41,410 bases of DNA from Nitrospiraceae bacterium. GTDB taxonomy: Bacteria; Nitrospirota; Thermodesulfovibrionia; Thermodesulfovibrionales; Dissulfurispiraceae. The position numbers were made by a program, and so were the translations under genes. The stretch is from positions 1 to 41,410 of the forward strand of contig JAAYUK010000216.1 in assembly GCA_012517735.1 (NCBI GenBank), written 5' to 3'. The notes under the pieces are model-generated. The model was given only the letters and a program-made list of their open reading frames with translations. It had not been told where the DNA came from and did not search any database. This document shows, in pieces, positions 38,056-41,410 of this stretch. The first letter of the stretch is position 1; each line of letters opens with the position of its first letter.

Positions 38056-38901
38056 CTATTCGAGCAAATGTGCCTTCTGCTCGGCATACGTTTTCTTGAA
38101 CGTCTCCTCAAGCTCGGCAAACCGTCCGGAAGACAGCCCAATGCTTGCGTAATTGACGACATATCCCTCCAGCGGCGCCCGCAATCCGATTCCCAACACC
38201 GCACACATGGCATCAGCGACATTGACCACCTTGCAGAGATTGACGTGCGACGGGTCTTCCATGCCGGAAAAGTCCGTTGCGTGATGGAATTCGGTGACAG
38301 ACTCAAGATTCTTGGGCAGTTTCCACTTTCGCGAAATAAGGCCGCCGACGTGGCAGTGGTTGAACCCCAGCATCTCATTTTCGACATCAAGGAAAGGCTG
38401 CCCCGCCTCGTAGACCCGCTCCACTATGACCGAATACGATTCCGGCATGCTGTTATTGAGGATCGTCTTGCCGACATCATGAATGAGTCCGCCAATCATC
38501 GCCTCTTCCGGGGTCATCAATTTTGTTTCGATCGCAAGCAGTGACGCCGCAATGGAAACACCGAGGCTATGCTCCCACAGGCGCTGCTCGAAGAGACCGA
38601 ACTTGCGGTGCAGATCCTTCAACGAGGCTGCAACAACCAGCGACTTCATCGTATTGAATCCGATCAGGAGAATGCCGGTCGATATGGTGTCGATACTGCG
38701 ATCGCGGCCGTAATACGGTGAGTTGGCAATACGCAACAGGCGCGCGGAAAAAGACTGGTCGCGTCCAATCAGCTTTTCCAGCTCCTTGATGGAAGAATAA
38801 TCATCGTTGATCAACTGCAGAACCTTCATGGCAATCGGCGGCAGACTGGGGATATCAACGGTTTCAAGAATGATTTTTTCGAGCACTTCCTCTTTCATCA
38901 T
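38056..38901 (-). CDS. HDOD domain signalling protein
   Basis: A 281-residue single-domain HDOD protein. HDOD (about 12-215) shows IPSLPPIAMKVLQLINDD, SFSARLLRIANSPYYG, the GLIHDVGKTIL HD pair, and FNHCHVGGLISRKWKLP followed by FHH. HDOD proteins are usually catalytically silent relatives of HD-GYP and act in regulation, often of motility, cyclic-di-GMP or growth phase. GAGGAGG lies before the ATG pair at 38901. It follows cheB by 72 bp, so a link to chemotaxis control is likely but unproven. Confidence 0.9.
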   Translation of the reverse strand: MMKEEVLEKIILETVDIPSLPPIAMKVLQLINDDYSSIKELEKLIGRDQSFSARLLRIANSPYYGRDRSIDTISTGILLIGFNTMKSLVVAASLKDLHRKFGLFEQRLWEHSLGVSIAASLLAIETKLMTPEEAMIGGLIHDVGKTILNNSMPESYSVIVERVYEAGQPFLDVENEMLGFNHCHVGGLISRKWKLPKNLESVTEFHHATDFSGMEDPSHVNLCKVVNVADAMCAVLGIGLRAPLEGYVVNYASIGLSSGRFAELEETFKKTYAEQKAHLLE

Positions 38902-38973
38902 ACATGCCTCCTCGGGCCATCATGTCGCAATAGGATTCTAGCGCAACTGGCAATGAAAATCCAGCTCCAGCAA

Positions 38974-40026
38974 TCAGACAGAGTTCACAATTTCACCCGC
39001 AATTTCCTCGATCGACAGAACCTTGTCCGCAATGCCTGCATCGACAACCGCCTTCGGCATGCCGTACACAACACAGCTCTCCTCGTTCTGGGCAAAAATG
39101 CGGCCGCCGGTTTTTTTCAGCTCGATCATGCCTTTCATGCCGTCGTTGCCCATGCCGGTCAGGATGACCCCGAGCGCACGGCCGGGAAAGAACTCCGCAA
39201 CGGATGCCATGAGCGCATCAACCGAGGGTCGGTAAATAAAGTTCTCGCGGTCTTCGGAAATCGTTACCGTTGTCTCAATCCCGCGTTTTCGGGCTACCCG
39301 CATATGACCGCCGCCGGGCGCGATCAGGATCAGGCCGGGTTTAAGCACATCACCCTCTTTCGCTTCGCGAACCTCCAGTTTGCAGAGCTGATTGAGCCGC
39401 TCCGCAAACGGACCGGTAAAATTCGGCGGCATATGCTGCGCAATGACGATCGGCACGGGAAACTCCTTCGGCAGCGAAGGGAGAACTTCCTGCAGTGCCT
39501 TGGGGCCGCCGGTTGAAGTTCCGATGGCGACCAGCCCGACACGGCGCTCGCCGGTTGTACGCAAAACCGGGGCAGCCGCCACCGGTGCGGTCGCAGGGCG
39601 CGCCGCCGGACGCACTATGCGCCGGGGAACGCCTTTTCGTGCGAGCTGCTTGATCTTGTCAACGAGTACCTCTTTGAGGCGGAGGATGTTCAGGGAAAGA
39701 TCGGACAGGTTTTTTGGAATAAAATCAACCGCTCCATGCTCAAGCGCTTCCAGAGTGATATGCGCTCCTTCCACGGTCAGGGAACTGACCATGATAACCG
39801 GAACGGGCGTGTTCGCCATGATATGTTTGAGGGCCGAAATCCCGTCCATGCGGGGCATTTCAACATCCATGGTCACAATGTCAGGTTTCAGTTGGGCTAC
39901 TTTTTCGATTGCCTCCAAACCGTCCCGGGCGGATCCGGCGATCTGGATTTCCGGATCGGATGAAAGCATGTTTGAGAGCGCGCTCCTCATGAACGCGGAA
40001 TCATCAACAATAAGGACTCTAACCAT
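38974..40026 (-). CDS. cheB: Chemotaxis response regulator protein-glutamate methylesterase
   Basis: Demethylates (and deamidates) receptor glutamates to reset sensitivity. Residues 1-120 are a receiver domain with the acidic pair DD at 8-9, phosphoacceptor Asp54 (VTMDVEMPRMDG) and VSSLT. An Ala/Pro/Arg linker (about 130-160) leads to the methylesterase with the Ser171-His198-Asp295 triad in GTSTGG, AQHMP and GMGNDG. The 350-residue length is standard. GGGGAG precedes the ATG. It lies 49 bp after the CheW-CheZ gene; no cheR is in the window. Confidence 0.97.
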   Translation of the reverse strand: MVRVLIVDDSAFMRSALSNMLSSDPEIQIAGSARDGLEAIEKVAQLKPDIVTMDVEMPRMDGISALKHIMANTPVPVIMVSSLTVEGAHITLEALEHGAVDFIPKNLSDLSLNILRLKEVLVDKIKQLARKGVPRRIVRPAARPATAPVAAAPVLRTTGERRVGLVAIGTSTGGPKALQEVLPSLPKEFPVPIVIAQHMPPNFTGPFAERLNQLCKLEVREAKEGDVLKPGLILIAPGGGHMRVARKRGIETTVTISEDRENFIYRPSVDALMASVAEFFPGRALGVILTGMGNDGMKGMIELKKTGGRIFAQNEESCVVYGMPKAVVDAGIADKVLSIEEIAGEIVNSV

Positions 40027-40075
40027 TCGCTCCCCTCTGTGTCCTCAAGAACTCGTGCGGCAATAACAATTCCGG

Positions 40076-41275
40076 CTAGAAGCCGAAATCCTTCAGAAGG
40101 TCATCGACGCCCTCCTGCGAAACTTTGTCCCCGGATGTGCCGGGCCCGTAATACACCGCTTCCTTGGCCGGTTCCATCTTGACGCCGAACGTCGTGATAA
40201 GGCGAACCAGTTCACTCTCGATATCGCCGACGAGACTGATGACCTTCTTGATTGTCTGGCCCGTAAGGTCCTGGAATGACTGGGTTGTCAGGATCTCGGT
40301 CAGATCGTCTTCGAGCCCGCTTTTATATGCCTTCAGGAATTCGACAGACTCCTCCGGTCCCGTTATGTTCCGGATATGCGCAGAGAGATCGTCCATGGTC
40401 AGAATATACTTTTCCACGATGCCCATCGTCTTGTTCGCGGCTGCCTCGGTCCGCTCGATCACCATCTGGAGCTGATCCACCGCATTCGGCATCTCCGAAA
40501 CCGCCATATCCTTCAACTTGGGATCCAGCGCCTCCTTGAAGCTCCGGATCGAGTCGTGCAGCTTGCGCGTCACCTTGCCGACTTCCTTGAAAAGACTGGC
40601 GTCGCTCGACGCCATGATCTGCTGGATCGCCTCATCCGCCTTGTCGTAATCCTGATTGGATATTGCATTCATGAAATCGACCAGCCGTTCGAAAACAACC
40701 TGCTTGCCGCCCTGTGCAGCGGTGGCCTGCTTTTCAAAATACTGTCTGGCATCGACGACTTCCTTTACCGCCACCTCACCGCCCATGGTCTGGATATGCC
40801 TGACCACCTCAACATTTCCCTCCCCGGTCTCGGTTACATTGAGTACCTGGTCTTCGAACATGGCGGCATCTTCCACCGGCACGAGCTTTTTGGTATCGAT
40901 CAGCACAACGAGGCGGTCATCAACACGGGCGACTCCCTGCACCTGATCGATATGCCCTTTAAGAAAATTCTCTGCAGGCTCGATCTGGTCATCCTCAATG
41001 GTTATGACGCCCGTAATGCCGTCAATCAGCACGCCGAAGGTCAGACGGCCACTCGAAACCACAATGACCTTCTGTCCCGGCTCCTGATCGTTCAGGCCGA
41101 CCAGTCTCTTGAGGTTGATGATGGGTATGATGCGGCCGCGGAGATTGGCAATGCCGTCAATGTAGCTTGGAGCCTGCGGCAGCTTGGTCAGCTGCGGACG
41201 GTTGATGATCTCCTGCACCTTGAGTATCGGAATGGTATACTCGCATCCGTTCATGATAAATCCGATATGTTGCAT
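40076..41275 (-). CDS. CheW-CheZ fusion: receptor-coupling domain joined to CheY-P phosphatase
   Basis: A 399-residue chemotaxis protein with two functions. Residues 1-135 are a CheW domain (FIMNGCEYTIPILKVQEII, SYIDGIANLRGRIIPIINLKRL, FGVLIDGITGVI), which would dock on receptors and CheA. Residues about 180-399 are CheZ: a long helical hairpin, the catalytic signature SFQDLTGQTIKKVI in which Asp336 and Gln340 correspond to E. coli Asp143 and Gln147, and the extreme C-terminal GVDDLLKDFGF matching the CheY-P-binding tail of CheZ. All the key phosphatase residues are kept. The ATG at 41275 has GGAGGAG directly upstream. It follows cheA and precedes cheB. Confidence 0.92.
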   Translation of the reverse strand: MQHIGFIMNGCEYTIPILKVQEIINRPQLTKLPQAPSYIDGIANLRGRIIPIINLKRLVGLNDQEPGQKVIVVSSGRLTFGVLIDGITGVITIEDDQIEPAENFLKGHIDQVQGVARVDDRLVVLIDTKKLVPVEDAAMFEDQVLNVTETGEGNVEVVRHIQTMGGEVAVKEVVDARQYFEKQATAAQGGKQVVFERLVDFMNAISNQDYDKADEAIQQIMASSDASLFKEVGKVTRKLHDSIRSFKEALDPKLKDMAVSEMPNAVDQLQMVIERTEAAANKTMGIVEKYILTMDDLSAHIRNITGPEESVEFLKAYKSGLEDDLTEILTTQSFQDLTGQTIKKVISLVGDIESELVRLITTFGVKMEPAKEAVYYGPGTSGDKVSQEGVDDLLKDFGF

Positions 41276-41321
41276 GGCTCCTCCATTCGATGGTGTCAGG
41301 CCCGGAACACCGCACAATCCC

Positions 41322-41410
41322 TTATTTTACGCCCGCGAGAAAGATCCGGCGGGCTATGACTGCAAGGTCAAGAATCAGCACAACCCGACCGTCGCCGGTA
41401 ATGGTTGCGC
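41322..41410 (-). CDS. cheA: C-terminal end of chemotaxis kinase CheA (cut by window edge)
   Basis: The last 28 codons of a gene entering from the window edge, ending TAA at 41322. They read ATITGDGRVVLILDLAVIAR..., the pattern that ends the CheW-like P5 domain of CheA (GA-T-I-x-GDG-V-LILD). Upstream of the CheW-CheZ gene, 46 bp away, this fits cheA. Only the tail is visible, so kinase integrity cannot be judged. Confidence 0.8.
   Translation of the reverse strand, partial: ATITGDGRVVLILDLAVIARRIFLAGVK

Overview
The window is a gene-dense stretch (about 41 kb, GC in the mid-50s by eye) of the chromosome of a motile, Gram-negative-type (diderm) bacterium. The diderm call rests on FlgH/FlgI (L and P rings), an MlaEFD/MlaC system and a TolC-like outer membrane protein. 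Oxygen-sensitive or anaerobe-friendly enzymes (4Fe-4S NadA, NAD-linked PyrD/PyrK) next to a bacteriohemerythrin suggest an anaerobe or microaerophile. Gene content would fit Nitrospirota or Desulfobacterota-like bacteria, but that is inference; no rRNA or marker search could be run. Nothing looks like an integrated mobile element, prophage, IS or CRISPR array, and most of the window is core chromosome.

Layout. (1) 1-3598, minus: 3'-truncated P2-type cation ATPase preceded by a tandem universal stress protein. (2) 3683-6440, minus: rplU-rpmA, a terminator-like hairpin, then obgE-proB. (3) 6541-9117, minus: a large secreted multidomain protein with a putative Cys-His-Asp papain/transglutaminase-like N-terminus. 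(4) 9260-10387, plus: FmdB zinc ribbon and a TIM-barrel sugar-isomerase-like protein, overlapping tail-to-tail with lytic transglycosylase-nadA-midA on the minus strand (10338-13264). (5) 13361-14365, plus: tRNA-Val(GAC), its terminator, and an unrecognised P-loop-like protein. (6) 14439-18923, minus: tandem-ACT protein, S1 protein, rlmB, cysS. (7) 19212-20594, plus: beta-CASP metallo-beta-lactamase; 20628-21065, minus: bacteriohemerythrin with an apparently leaderless promoter. (8) 21168-25242, minus: mlaE-mlaF-mlaD-tolC-like-mlaC. (9) 25392-27560, minus: greA-pyrK-pyrD. (10) 27651-37435, minus: flagellar cluster flgF-G-A-H-I-J, then flgM-N-K-L-csrA-fliW. (11) 37815-41410, minus: cheA (3' end only), a CheW-CheZ fusion, cheB, an HDOD protein and a small charged protein.

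How it works together. The flagellar block shows a readable hierarchy: a sigma-54-type -24/-12 element before flgF (rod and rings) and a sigma-28-type element before flgM (anti-sigma factor, chaperone, hook-junction proteins, and the CsrA/FliW post-transcriptional switch). The chemotaxis genes upstream encode an array kinase, a receptor-coupling domain fused to the CheY-P phosphatase, and the methylesterase. The mla block would move phospholipids between the membranes, with a TolC-like protein as a possible outer-membrane partner.

The strongest points for follow-up are the CheW-CheZ fusion, the FlgJ-M23 fusion, the TolC-like gene inside the mla operon, the secreted multidomain protein, the overlap of a terminator hairpin with the obgE initiation region, and the leaderless hemerythrin. 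I did not see an obviously unprecedented defence or mobile system.
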